This document shows, piece by piece, positions 1 to 8,127 of a stretch of 43,311 nt of DNA. This DNA is from a virus: positions 1 to 43,311 of IMG/VR virus record IMGVR_UViG_3300035086_000060. The stretch is one strand, 5' to 3'. Made by a program: the position numbers and the translations under genes. How positions within the stretch are numbered: the stretch's first letter is position 1; every line of letters begins with the position of its first letter. Below the pieces are notes generated by a model that saw nothing but the letters and a program-made list of their open reading frames with translations, ran no database searches and was not told the DNA's origin.

Positions 1-1121
1 GTGACGACACCGAACGAAATAAAGCCAAATTCCAACCAAGTGCCATCATTCTGAATAGCAATAAGCTGCGTCGAGGTTGCCGCTCCCGTTGTCGAAAGCG
101 CAAAGCCAGAAAGAAAGAATTTTCCAGATGTATGTTCATAACATATTAGGCAATTATTCGTCGGGCTCCCACAATCTGCATTGCAGGTAAGCAAAAAGTT
201 TGTTGGAGTAACACCGTCCCCGTTAATTGTTATTGTCGCTGCATTGCCAGTGGTAACAAAGTCCTGAACCAACAATGGTTTGTTAAGATAGGTGCATGGC
301 AATGTCGTGCACCCGAATTGTATTGTTACCCCAGAGCGCACGTCCCAATTTTTGGAAATATCGGTCATCGCCTGATCGAATGTGCTGCAAGCCTGCGCTG
401 CAGTTGCCAGACAATCATTCGTGTCGACGCCTGTATTCTGATTTACATTTATTGTAATTGGCGAAGTGACTAGCCATCGACCTGGATTAACCGACGTCGA
501 CCATGCACCGCTGACAATCTGTACCTGCCAAGCCTGCAAGGGGTACATCTTCGCTCGCAAGTCAGCCGGAAACCCTGAGAGCTGCTGACCGCGGCTTGTA
601 TGCGCATTCTTATAGCTAATGACACAGGTTGTCGGAAAACCAGAGACAGACGGCAGCGTTAATACAAGGTTTGCTCCGGTGACATTCAGCGTTTTTCCGC
701 AATCCGTAATCAGCGCCGTGTCATTTGCCGTAACGGTTCGCACCACATTCGCCGTCACACCACCCGGAAGCTGTGCGGCCGGCAGAGTTCCTGTCGTGAT
801 ATTGCTCGCGTTCGTCGTGTCCGTCGTAGCTGATGGCGCGAACGCTACGCCGTTCGTCTTGGTGCAAATCACCAAGATATTCGTCGTCGCTTGGCAGTCA
901 CCGCCGAGGCTCGGCACATTGAGCCCGGACTCGATCATATCGAGCAGCATTTGCCGCGTGATCGTCGGCGTGATCGCGCCAGTATTGTTGTTGGCAAAAT
1001 TCGTGTTTGTCTCGGTCGTCAGCGCGGTCGGCGTCTTGGCCGATCCGGTTTGCGCATGTGCCGGCAGCGCGAGCGCACCAATAATGAGAATGGCGACCTT
1101 CACGCGGTAAAGAGTTTTCAT
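1..1121 (-). CDS. Secreted tail-fibre-like structural protein (3' end outside window)
   Basis: Starts at ATG 1121 with GGATGGAGA upstream as ribosome binding site and reads leftward off the window, so the C-terminus is missing. The first ~23 residues (MKTLYRVKVAILIIGALALP, then AHAQ) form a Sec signal peptide with an AxA cleavage site. The following ~350 residues are Thr/Asn/Gly-rich with scattered cysteines, typical of beta-structured fibre or adhesin proteins. The stretch NITTGTLPAAQLPGG recalls fibre proteins with repeated 'NLTGT' motifs. It shares signal peptide and style with the products of 15352-17547, 17550-18428 and 18454-19491. Function is inferred from composition and position next to structural genes; no catalytic motif is visible. 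Confidence 0.7.
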   Translation of the reverse strand, partial: MKTLYRVKVAILIIGALALPAHAQTGSAKTPTALTTETNTNFANNNTGAITPTITRQMLLDMIESGLNVPSLGGDCQATTNILVICTKTNGVAFAPSATTDTTNASNITTGTLPAAQLPGGVTANVVRTVTANDTALITDCGKTLNVTGANLVLTLPSVSGFPTTCVISYKNAHTSRGQQLSGFPADLRAKMYPLQAWQVQIVSGAWSTSVNPGRWLVTSPITINVNQNTGVDTNDCLATAAQACSTFDQAMTDISKNWDVRSGVTIQFGCTTLPCTYLNKPLLVQDFVTTGNAATITINGDGVTPTNFLLTCNADCGSPTNNCLICYEHTSGKFFLSGFALSTTGAATSTQLIAIQNDGTWLEFGFISFGVV

Positions 1122-1210
1122 ATGAATCTTCTCCATCCTTTTGGAAACCACATCAAACGATAGCCCTTATGATAAGTAAATTTGTAGCTCTCAATAAGCG
1201 ACGACAAAAC

Positions 1211-1239
1211 ACCATACTTTCTTAATCTGCAAAGTTCAA
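1211..1239 (-). promoter_or_regulatory. Candidate sigma70-type promoter for the left-end fibre gene
   Basis: On the minus strand TTGAAC (1239-1234) and TATGGT (1216-1211) are separated by 17 bp inside an AT-rich 150-bp gap between the adaptor gene and the fibre gene. It would give the last gene of the leftward block its own transcript. Match is 5/6 and 4/6 to consensus; no experimental support. Confidence 0.35.
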
Positions 1240-1272
1240 AATTGAAAAGCCATGTATCTTGCCGCACTATCA

Positions 1273-2220
1273 TCACGATCCGCTCACGTTGCCAAAATTC
1301 GTCTCAGGCAGATTCCATGGTCCGAGCAGCGTCAGCCGATTCGGCGGCGTGAGATCGAGGATAGCAGCGCCACCATCGCGGCTCACAGCTTTCGATACTT
1401 CGCGCTCGTACTCATCGAGCTCTTCGTTGTAGGCGAAGCCGAGCCGCTGAAACACGCGCCAGCGGGTGCCGAGCATCAATAGATCCTCGTCAAGAATACC
1501 GATGTCGGTATCAGCCGCCCAGAGACTCTGCGGCGTTCCGCTCGCAGACTGACACCACGCATTCGACACATATTCGAACACGAGTGCCGAATTGTTGTCG
1601 GTCGGCACCGGATCGATCGAGAACACGGTGTTTCCGCCGATCTGTCGAAAGCGAAAACGCCGTTGGATCGAGGCCCGACCGATCACGCTGGATTTGTAAA
1701 GCTGCCATTGCTGCGGCGACTGCGGCCCGCGCATCGACCAGAACCTTGAGCGGTCCCACATCGTGTTGTCGAGCGGCCGTTGAAAATCCGACGGCAGCGG
1801 ATAGTCCGATTTTCCGAACGTGAATGAGCCGGCGCCGAGCGTCGTCGCGGCGACATTGAGTGTGACCGAGCTAACCGTTGTCGAGGCCACGATCGCATTG
1901 TTCGGCACGCCGCTTCCGAATCCGTACCATGTCAGCGCCGCTATGCCGGCCGTGCTTGCCAGCCCCGAGATCACCGCAACGCCGCCGGGCCCGCTGTTCG
2001 CGATCGTGCCATTCTGCGCCGCGACCGCGGCCGTGACGAAATCGTATTCTTTGATGCTCGCGACCCATCCGCCTTCCGGGCGCTTGTAGAGCGACTTTCC
2101 CGCAAGCTGCGCCGCAGCGAGCGCCCGCACTGCCGTCTCGTCAGGATTGCCAATGATCGACGTCGGCACCGCGAGGCCGAGATCTTGAATTGCGAGCTGG
2201 CAGATAGTGAGAAGCGACAT
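1273..2220 (-). CDS. Putative head-to-tail adaptor protein
   Basis: 315 residues beginning MSLLTICQLAIQDLGLAVPT. This N-terminal pattern of short helices followed by a beta-rich domain with W-x-Y/F repeats is characteristic of the adaptor proteins that sit under the portal in SU10-like podoviruses and related phages. The C-terminal part (LWAADTDIGILDEDLLMLGTRWRVFQRLGFAYNEELDEYEREV) is helical with a conserved 'E..L..G..WR....G..Y' signature. It lies downstream of capsid and decoration genes, where adaptors commonly sit. Function is by family resemblance; gp4/gp11-type tail tubular proteins are the alternative. Confidence 0.6.
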   Translation of the reverse strand: MSLLTICQLAIQDLGLAVPTSIIGNPDETAVRALAAAQLAGKSLYKRPEGGWVASIKEYDFVTAAVAAQNGTIANSGPGGVAVISGLASTAGIAALTWYGFGSGVPNNAIVASTTVSSVTLNVAATTLGAGSFTFGKSDYPLPSDFQRPLDNTMWDRSRFWSMRGPQSPQQWQLYKSSVIGRASIQRRFRFRQIGGNTVFSIDPVPTDNNSALVFEYVSNAWCQSASGTPQSLWAADTDIGILDEDLLMLGTRWRVFQRLGFAYNEELDEYEREVSKAVSRDGGAAILDLTPPNRLTLLGPWNLPETNFGNVSGS

Positions 2221-2223
2221 CCG

Positions 2224-2415
2224 TCATTTCCCCCGCCGGCCGATCTCGGCCATCTTGAACGACGGCTTTGCAGCGGCCTTATGTCCCTTGCGCGCCGGCA
2301 ACTTTTTTCCTTTGGTCGCGGCATCCCATTCGGCAACCTTGGCCGGACCGCCGAGCGCCTTAGTTCCGGCAGGCGAGTGCGCCCATCCTTCTTGCGCTTG
2401 CGATTTGTAGGGCAT
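2224..2415 (-). CDS. Conserved small phage protein, function unknown
   Basis: 63 residues, strongly basic, starting MPYKSQAQEGWAHSP. The opening belongs to a widespread family of small phage proteins ('MPYKSEAQRR...') usually found among capsid genes. Start overlaps the stop of the upstream gene (ATG/TGA near 2415), implying translational coupling. No catalytic motif; nucleic-acid or capsid interaction is only a guess from charge. Confidence 0.65.
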   Translation of the reverse strand: MPYKSQAQEGWAHSPAGTKALGGPAKVAEWDAATKGKKLPARKGHKAAAKPSFKMAEIGRRGK

Positions 2416-2651
2416 TAGCGTTGCCTTTTGTCCTTCTCGCCAAGCCGCCGCTCGACTTCCTTTCCGATGCCAGGATATTTTGCGTGCACTTTGGCGCGAA
2501 CCTTGGCCTTTTCTTCCGATGATCCATGTTGCGACACACGCGCGAGCGCATTGCGCGCGTGGCTAGCATCCTCAATCGGATAACGGCCGCCCGGGAGCGC
2601 AAAATTCTTCGGCGCGATACGCTTGCGGCCCTGCGTCGTGAGCTTTGCCAT
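2415..2651 (-). CDS. Conserved small phage protein (DUF6582-like)
   Basis: 78 basic residues with the recognisable pattern FALPGGRYPIEDASHARNALARVSQHG, followed by a charged helix ending KAKVRAKVHAKYPGIGKEVE. Proteins with this 'YPI.D..HARNALARVSQ' motif occur in many tailed phages near head genes and have no established role. It sits tightly between two other small genes of the same transcript. Confidence 0.7.
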   Translation of the reverse strand: MAKLTTQGRKRIAPKNFALPGGRYPIEDASHARNALARVSQHGSSEEKAKVRAKVHAKYPGIGKEVERRLGEKDKRQR

Positions 2652-2652
2652 C

Positions 2653-2967
2653 TCATCCGACCTTCTCGATCACGTCCGGCACCGGCTCGGCAGGTGCGGC
2701 GGCCTCTGTGACCGCTGCCGCAACGGGATCGGCAATGACTTCGGCAACCGGCTCTGGCTCCTCGGTTGGCTCAGCGACTACTTCGGCCCGCATCTCCGAT
2801 TCCGTCTCCGGCTCGCCAGGCCGATGCAACTTGAGCCACTCCGCCGCCTCGTATGCCGGAACCGCGACGTCAACTTGACCAGTGCGTCCGCCCCCGTGAC
2901 CACCGGCCGCGACGCGCGCGCGAACGGCGCCGAGTTGCTCATTCCAATAGAGACCGTAAGGGTGCAT
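2653..2967 (-). CDS. Hypothetical acidic protein
   Basis: 104 residues. The N-terminal third is aromatic and glycine-rich (MHPYGLYWNEQLGAVRARV); the rest is a low-complexity Glu/Ala/Pro/Val tail. No family recognised. Position in the leftward head-gene operon is the main support, with GGAGG-like ribosome binding sequence just upstream of the start. Confidence 0.55.
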   Translation of the reverse strand: MHPYGLYWNEQLGAVRARVAAGGHGGGRTGQVDVAVPAYEAAEWLKLHRPGEPETESEMRAEVVAEPTEEPEPVAEVIADPVAAAVTEAAAPAEPVPDVIEKVG

Positions 2968-2977
2968 CGCAGCCTCC

Positions 2978-3247
2978 TCAGTTCACCCGATTGCCGCGCT
3001 GATCGACGATGACCGGCTTGACTTTGTTGGCTTCCGCCTTCTGCTGCGCGAGCTCGAGCCGCTTGACGCGATGATCGATCTGCGCAAGCGCGCCGATCAT
3101 GAGCTTCATGCCCTGATCGAACTGTTCGCAGAACTTCACCAGATTGGTGACGGTCGGATCCGCATCGGCGGGAGCCTGCTCGTTTTCCTGGGATGAAGCC
3201 GCCGGAAAAGCGACGACGTTATCCACAGGATTTTCCGGCTCGCTCAT
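2978..3247 (-). CDS. Hypothetical protein with C-terminal helix
   Basis: 89 residues: disordered Glu/Pro/Ala N-terminus followed by an amphipathic helix (KFCEQFDQGMKLMIGALAQIDHRVKRLELAQQKAE) with a leucine heptad pattern suggesting oligomerisation. Its start overlaps the stop of the upstream gene by four bases (ATGA), so the two are coupled. Function unknown. Confidence 0.6.
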   Translation of the reverse strand: MSEPENPVDNVVAFPAASSQENEQAPADADPTVTNLVKFCEQFDQGMKLMIGALAQIDHRVKRLELAQQKAEANKVKPVIVDQRGNRVN

Positions 3248-4029
3248 GAGCCGCCACCGACAAGGTCGCCCTGCAGCACGGGGCCAGGCGCGGCTGCCGG
3301 CAGCGGATTACGTGGCCGCCCCGAACGCCGCGGCGCCAGATTGGCGAGCGATGATTGCGCCGCCGCCGGCTGCGGTTGCGCTTGCCGCATCGCCTCCAGC
3401 GGATCGGTCATGCCGGGAATATGTGTCGCCAGCGGATGCGGCTGATTCTGCAGTCCGAGAAGCTGGCTTTGCAGCCGCTCGGTGATCTCACCGAGATTGG
3501 CGACCTGGGCTCGCAACGCGGCGAGCTCGGAATCCTTGCGCGCGTTCTCTGCCACAGTCTTTTCGACCAAGGCATTACGATCGGCGTCGTCGAGGTAGGC
3601 GCGCGCGAGATCGCGAAGCGCCATGCCGCCCATGCCGATGCGCTGCATCACGTTATCCGGCATGTCGCGTACCTGTTCAACCGTGAGGAAGCCGAGGCTC
3701 TTGAGCTCGAGCACCTGGGCCTTACGCAGCCGCGGCCACTCCTCGAGCGGCGTGCCATCGACCGACATTTCGATACCCTGCTTGAACTTCTCGTATTCCT
3801 GCGGCCACCGCTGCCGATCCTCGTCGCTCACGCGGCGCACCGGCCGAGTGTGCGTGTTGCCGGCCATGATGATCTCGACCCGCTCCTCGTCGCGAAAAAT
3901 CGCCCGGCCATTTTCCTGCGAAGCGACCGGATCCTCGACGCTCTCCATGTAGAATCGCGGATAGACCGTCGCGCCGCCGCTACCGGCCCCAAAGCCGTTG
4001 GTGCGCGTGAAAGCGCCGTTGGCAACCAT
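3244..4029 (-). CDS. Conserved phage head-region protein, function unknown
   Basis: 261 residues. The central part (RVEIIMAGNTHTRPV, SDEDRQRWPQEYEKFKQG, GTPLEEWPRL) is a conserved motif set found in phages that carry this type of major capsid protein. It is followed by an HhH-like stretch (LKSLGFLTVEQVRDMPDN), a coiled coil (roughly residues 160-200) and a Pro/Ala/Gln-rich disordered tail. The organisation would suit an internal or scaffold-associated head protein, but no function is established. Confidence 0.65.
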   Translation of the reverse strand: MVANGAFTRTNGFGAGSGGATVYPRFYMESVEDPVASQENGRAIFRDEERVEIIMAGNTHTRPVRRVSDEDRQRWPQEYEKFKQGIEMSVDGTPLEEWPRLRKAQVLELKSLGFLTVEQVRDMPDNVMQRIGMGGMALRDLARAYLDDADRNALVEKTVAENARKDSELAALRAQVANLGEITERLQSQLLGLQNQPHPLATHIPGMTDPLEAMRQAQPQPAAAQSSLANLAPRRSGRPRNPLPAAAPGPVLQGDLVGGGS

Positions 4030-4053
4030 GTGGATTCTCCTCGATTGAGCGCT

Positions 4054-4419
4054 TTACGCGCTGATATTGGCCGAGCCGGTGAGGCCGTGCCCTTGAAACG
4101 TGGCACTCTTGCCGACGGCGACCTGCACACCGACATTGATCGCGTTCGGCGCGATCGTATTGCCGACCGCCGGATAGACCGTCAGCGTGTTGAGGCCGCC
4201 ATTGACGACGACTTGGGTCGGGTTGGCGCTGAATGCGTCGAGTCGCACGCCGGAATTCGCGCCAACCGTGGTAACAACCGCAAAGCCGCAGCCCTTGAGC
4301 GCAGTCGCCGTGAGCTGCGTCGTGCCTGCGGCCGCGAGCGCCGAGTTGATGCTCGTTCCCAGCAAGCTCGCCGGCGTCGCCGCAACACCAGCCGCCATCA
4401 ATTCCGCTCGCGCCACCAT
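4054..4419 (-). CDS. Putative head decoration-like protein
   Basis: 121 residues, Ala/Thr/Val/Gly-rich and predicted all-beta after a short helical start (MVARAELMAAGVAATPASLL). Composition resembles small capsid decoration or fibre proteins, and it lies just downstream of a glycosylation-like cassette. GGAGAGACTGAC upstream of the start serves as ribosome binding site. Assignment is by composition and position only. Confidence 0.45.
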   Translation of the reverse strand: MVARAELMAAGVAATPASLLGTSINSALAAAGTTQLTATALKGCGFAVVTTVGANSGVRLDAFSANPTQVVVNGGLNTLTVYPAVGNTIAPNAINVGVQVAVGKSATFQGHGLTGSANISA

Positions 4420-4447
4420 GTCAGTCTCTCCTTGTCAGGCCGGGCCC

Positions 4448-5128
4448 TCAAGCCGCGGACGTTTCTCTCGCGGTCTGCGAGCCGATGCACCAGTGATCGG
4501 CCACCCATTGAGCGCCGCAATTGTGCGGCTTAGGCTGACCGTGAAAGCAGACGACGCGCGCGTGATCTGGATCACCCCCAGAACAGTGAGCCTTGTAAGA
4601 AACAAACGTGCCCGGAAACAAGTCCTGCAGGATATGCTTGCGCGGGATGCGATGGCCCCACTTACGATGTGCGACGATCTCGATATAGGCTTGATCTCCG
4701 CCGGATAGTTCCGGACAATCGTCGGCGACGAATTGATCCCAGATCTCATTCATGCGGCCGGCTTCCCACAACATGACGCCGGAGCCGAGACCGCGCGGAC
4801 GGTAGAAGTCGCGCAGGATCGCAAACTCGCCGCGAAATTGCGAAATCTGGAACAACGACCCTGTGATGATCGTGTCAAGATCGAGATAGAGCACCCGCAC
4901 CCCGTCCGGAAACGCGTCGCTCTTGAACAGGCAAAGCTTGTTCCACCAGCCGACCAGAGATTCCGGAAGCGGCCGCACGACGATATCCGGATCGAGGCCC
5001 GCATCATCATCCGTGAAACAATGAAACTCGAACGAGTCCAAAAGATGCCGCTGCACCATCGCGTGCAGAATGTTCACGTACTCCGGCCCGTACATCGTTC
5101 CCCATTTCACACAGGCGACGATCCGCAT
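4448..5128 (-). CDS. Glycosyltransferase, GT8-like fold (GT-A)
   Basis: 226 residues. The sequence opens RIVACVKWGTMYGPEYVNIL and has YLDLDT at residues 81-86, the DxD metal/nucleotide-sugar motif of GT-A glycosyltransferases. A later GGDQAYIE and a terminal CFHGQPKPH (acceptor-side histidine) match the layout of GT8-like and phage glycosyltransferases. Overlaps the upstream glycosyltransferase gene by 22 bp. Substrate unknown; a virion protein or host surface glycan is possible. Confidence 0.72.
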   Translation of the reverse strand: MRIVACVKWGTMYGPEYVNILHAMVQRHLLDSFEFHCFTDDDAGLDPDIVVRPLPESLVGWWNKLCLFKSDAFPDGVRVLYLDLDTIITGSLFQISQFRGEFAILRDFYRPRGLGSGVMLWEAGRMNEIWDQFVADDCPELSGGDQAYIEIVAHRKWGHRIPRKHILQDLFPGTFVSYKAHCSGGDPDHARVVCFHGQPKPHNCGAQWVADHWCIGSQTARETSAA

Positions 5129-5757
5129 GCGAATCCCTCTTTGCGCAATCGCGCCAGCATATCAGGCCATTCGGTCTCACGCCATGCCTCGAACGCGATC
5201 CTGCATTCTTCGATGTCCGGCCGCTCCTCATAGGTCTTGTCGAATGGCGTCTCGCCGGTCGTAAAGTGCAGATGTGGAACCCTCACTCCCATGCACGGCA
5301 CGCCGCAACCGAGCTCACGCACGATCAGTTCGTGGGCGTCATCGATATAGAAATGCTTGATCGTCGGGCAACAGAGCCAGCCGATCGCGCGCACCAGATC
5401 CCCGCCGAATACCGAGACGCCGAGCCGATGATGCAGTCCATCATCGCCCCAAGCTACTCTACGCCGCCCGGCGGCGCCGACGAGCGCTCGATCCCAATGC
5501 CCCCAGCCCTGTTGATCGTCGCAGATCAGGCCATACCACGGCTCATCCGGATAAGCCGCCAGCATGTTGTTGACCTTGGCCGACAGAAACGTCCGCGGCT
5601 GCACGTGAACGGTCCAACCGTGCGGGAGCGACACGCCGAGATAGAGGTCGACTTGATCGTCATCGATGCCGAGCACGCCCGGCGTCGTAATTGGATCCGA
5701 CCTTTCGAACACCCGAGCGATCAGATGCGGCCGCCCGCGACTCGGCAGGAACCACAT
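5107..5757 (-). CDS. Glycosyltransferase-like protein (GT2-type, phage)
   Basis: 216 residues beginning MWFLPSRGRPHLIARVFE, the typical opening of short phage GT-A proteins ('lPSRgRp..l'). GIDDDQVDLY and GLICDD supply acidic DxD-like pairs, and ...HRLGVSVFGGDLVRAIGW follows. C-terminal YIDDAHELIVRELG and an HLHFTTG motif are family-like. The start codon overlaps the preceding stop as TAATG. Predicted to act with the adjacent GT8-like protein and MptE-like protein on one glycan. Confidence 0.65.
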   Translation of the reverse strand: MWFLPSRGRPHLIARVFERSDPITTPGVLGIDDDQVDLYLGVSLPHGWTVHVQPRTFLSAKVNNMLAAYPDEPWYGLICDDQQGWGHWDRALVGAAGRRRVAWGDDGLHHRLGVSVFGGDLVRAIGWLCCPTIKHFYIDDAHELIVRELGCGVPCMGVRVPHLHFTTGETPFDKTYEERPDIEECRIAFEAWRETEWPDMLARLRKEGFACGSSPV

Positions 5758-5939
5758 TATTCATCCTCATTTTCATCATCTCGATCAAGCCGAGCCGTGA
5801 AGCCAATCGCATCCTTGAGACCGCCGAGCGGCCTCAGGCGTGGCAGATATGGCCCTTCACCCGGATTGCGCATAATCGAAAGAGAACGGCGCTGTTCATT
5901 GCGCCGCGGACGTCCGCTGGGATGGGTCGGGCGCGTCAC
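5757..5939 (-). CDS. Hypothetical 60-residue coupled protein
   Basis: GTG start at 5939 overlaps the stop of the MptE-like gene (GTGA), and the TAA stop overlaps the ATG of the next glycosyltransferase gene (TAATG). Double coupling argues that this small frame is translated. The product is basic at the start and acidic at the end (ARLDRDDENEDE); MRNPGEGPYLPRLRP offers an internal ATG. No family recognised. Confidence 0.5.
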   Translation of the reverse strand: MTRPTHPSGRPRRNEQRRSLSIMRNPGEGPYLPRLRPLGGLKDAIGFTARLDRDDENEDE

Positions 5940-6751
5940 TCCGTCACCGTCATAAGCTGCGCAATCGCAGGCAGCAACCCATCTCCATGCACATGAACCG
6001 ACATGCCCTCGGTCATCAGCCCGGCCGAAATCCACCGGAAATCGTCGGCCTGGCGGATCATCCATGCGGTCGACACGAATATCCGATTGCCGACGCCGCA
6101 CTCGCGTGGCCGGTCGACACCGTTCTCGTGTTGGTCGTAGGCGTGAGCGTCGCCATCACGATAGCTCGAATCGTAGCCGAATAGGTGCACCTCACGATAG
6201 CCGAGCACGTGTACGAGCCGCATCGCACGCAAGCCGACGGTTGTCGAGCCGCCAATAAATGTCGTCGCGCGCATTTCTCTTATGCCAGATAGCCCGCCCA
6301 TCGGCGGATGCCACGTCACGACGTCATGGCTGCGACCGGCTTCGAAAAGGGACTCGTCACACTGGCTCGCGAGATAGAGCACGATATCGGGATGCAGCCC
6401 ATGCACGAAGCGCACGTTGTGTGGCCGAGCATCGAGAATGATTACCGCATCGGGCTGGATACCATGCCGCTGCAGCCACAGTCCGGCGCCGTTGAGCGCA
6501 AATATCTGGTTTCCCGCGCGCGCGTTGTCGCGGATGACTTCGAGATCGTCCTCGGCCGACGGGCCGCCGCCGACCAGGATCGCCACGTGTTCGTGTGGCT
6601 CGCATGCTTGGACAAGCGGCGTGCCGCGCTCGATTGTCTTGCGGATATTCGCATACAACACCTCGTCCGCAACATTGCAGACAAGCGGAAGCGCATCCGC
6701 GATGGGAGAGGCGGGGAAATCCCCCGCCTCCTTGATGTTTGCCTCATCCAT
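5936..6751 (-). CDS. MptE-like / DUF115 domain protein, putative glycan-related transferase
   Basis: 271 residues. VAILVGGGPSAEDDL (residues 57-70) is the glycine-rich nucleotide-binding loop of the DUF115/MptE-like family. Family members in Maf proteins glycosylate flagellin, and archaeal MptE is a pterin diphosphokinase. Downstream blocks DAVIILDARPHNVRF, TFIGGSTTVGLRAM and EVHLFGYDSSY fit the family. With the two glycosyltransferases it forms a compact cassette placed between capsid/decoration genes, suggesting modification of virion protein or surface glycan. Confidence 0.7.
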   Translation of the reverse strand: MDEANIKEAGDFPASPIADALPLVCNVADEVLYANIRKTIERGTPLVQACEPHEHVAILVGGGPSAEDDLEVIRDNARAGNQIFALNGAGLWLQRHGIQPDAVIILDARPHNVRFVHGLHPDIVLYLASQCDESLFEAGRSHDVVTWHPPMGGLSGIREMRATTFIGGSTTVGLRAMRLVHVLGYREVHLFGYDSSYRDGDAHAYDQHENGVDRPRECGVGNRIFVSTAWMIRQADDFRWISAGLMTEGMSVHVHGDGLLPAIAQLMTVTE

Positions 6752-6765
6752 TGCTGCGTCCAGCC

Positions 6766-7275
6766 TCAGATGATCTGGCCTTGAGCGAACGGCCGATTGA
6801 TCAGCACGTTCACGGTCGACGTGCCGGCCGCGATGGTCGTCGCATTCACGGACCGCGCGTTGAGCACCTCTTTGCCGGTGCCGACCGTGGACATGACACG
6901 GCCGATGGTGGCAGAGAGGAAGATCGCAACGTTCGGGTTGACCGCAACGGCCGTCTTCTTGATCACGGCGACGCCCGAGATCTGGTACCAGCCGAAGTTT
7001 CCCGTCGTGGTGACGGCCGCCATCGCAACCGCAAGCGGCTGCGCGAGGTTCGCGGTGTTCGGCGTCTTGGTCGTCGTCTTGGCAATCGGGTTGTAGACGA
7101 CGAGAGAGCCTACTTCGGTGGCCGCCACGCCCGGCAGGTAGATGAACTCGCCACCTCCCTTGCCGGACGCACTGTCGACGCCGCGCACGATCGTACCGAA
7201 GGGCAGCGCGGTCGTAGTGTCGATGTTGGTGAAGCCCTTGAGCCCCAAGATCGACTCGATTGGATAGAACGCCAT
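6766..7275 (-). CDS. Putative capsid decoration protein
   Basis: 169 residues starting MAFYPIESILGLKGFTNIDT, beta-rich, Gly/Val/Thr/Ala-heavy. This is a common type of head protein encoded directly after the SU10-like major capsid protein. Separated from capsid exon 2 by 28 bp and preceded by GAAAGGAC as ribosome binding site. No enzyme motif. DUF2190-like decoration or minor capsid fibre are the likely roles. Confidence 0.6.
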   Translation of the reverse strand: MAFYPIESILGLKGFTNIDTTTALPFGTIVRGVDSASGKGGGEFIYLPGVAATEVGSLVVYNPIAKTTTKTPNTANLAQPLAVAMAAVTTTGNFGWYQISGVAVIKKTAVAVNPNVAIFLSATIGRVMSTVGTGKEVLNARSVNATTIAAGTSTVNVLINRPFAQGQII

Positions 7276-7303
7276 GTGTGTTGTCCTTTCTGGCGGTTGG
7301 GGC

Positions 7304-8127
7304 TCAGGCGATGATCACGCCCTGAAGGAAACGGTTCGAACAGGCAATGTTGCCGGCGAAAGCGATGAGCTTCACCATGGCATCCTGGTTGACCGAGAAC
7401 CGATCCGGGTCGAGCGGGACCATGTCGCGGTCCTTGTGGGGCCGCAAGAAGATATATTCGGTGTTCAACAGGTACATGTGGGACGCCGGCGCGCCGGAGC
7501 CCGACAGCCAAGAGCCGCCGGTGCCGAGAGCACCCACGTTGCCCGCCGTCGTTCCCTGGAAGCCGCCGTCGTAGACGACATCGGCGTCCATGAACTTGAG
7601 CGAGGCGAACCCCGCCATGCCATTGCGGTCATCGCTGATCCGCTGGATGGCCTGAAGCGATTCCCAGTAGTACCGGAAGTACACGTTGTCGGCGATGAAG
7701 AGGTCCGGGCGGTCCGACTGGCGAGCCTGCGCCAGCCATGCCCGGTTCATCATCGTCTGCATCGTCGCCGCACCCGGCGTCAACGAGTTGGTCGCGAAGC
7801 TGTTGACGGAATTCTGCCAAAAGCCCCAGGTGCCCGAATCGATTCCGCCGACGACGCCGGAGTTTCCGACATCGGCCACGATCAATTGCAGGCCGCCGAT
7901 CTGCTTGCCACCGTCCGCCGTCCCCGAGGAGTAGCAGTCGTTCGACAAGTTGTTCTGCATCGTGCGCTCGGCATTGCCGATACGCGATTCGAGCAGGTTG
8001 ATCATCTGCTCCTTGCCGGAGTTCTGCAGCATCTCCAGCCCGGATATCGAGACTGCCGCCGCCGCCTGGGCGATCGGGTATTGCGCCGTCGTGAACACGT
8101 CGGACGGCGTGATGTTGAGGATGTCGT
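7304..8127 (-). CDS. Major capsid protein, exon 2 (residues 70-343)
   Basis: Downstream exon of the capsid gene. It begins with AC of a split Tyr codon followed by DILNITPSDVFTTAQYPI, then the highly conserved AVSISGLEMLQNSGKEQMINLLESRI and the family's C-terminal NTEYIFLRPHKDRDM. Joined to exon 1 the total is 1032 nt, 343 residues, the normal length for this capsid family. On the unspliced DNA this frame opens upstream with an artefactual start inside the intron. The mature protein forms the icosahedral shell. Confidence 0.9.

Noticed and set aside
3355-4533. 392-codon open frame on the plus strand opposite head genes
   Set aside because: It lies antisense to two conserved coupled genes (3244-4029, 4054-4419) and a glycosyltransferase end; Arg/Asp/His-rich translation without any domain is typical of antisense frames in high-GC DNA.
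5940-6101. Longer version of the 60-residue gene starting at 6101
   Set aside because: It would overlap the MptE-like gene by more than 150 bp; the GTG at 5939, on the upstream stop codon, is the economical start.
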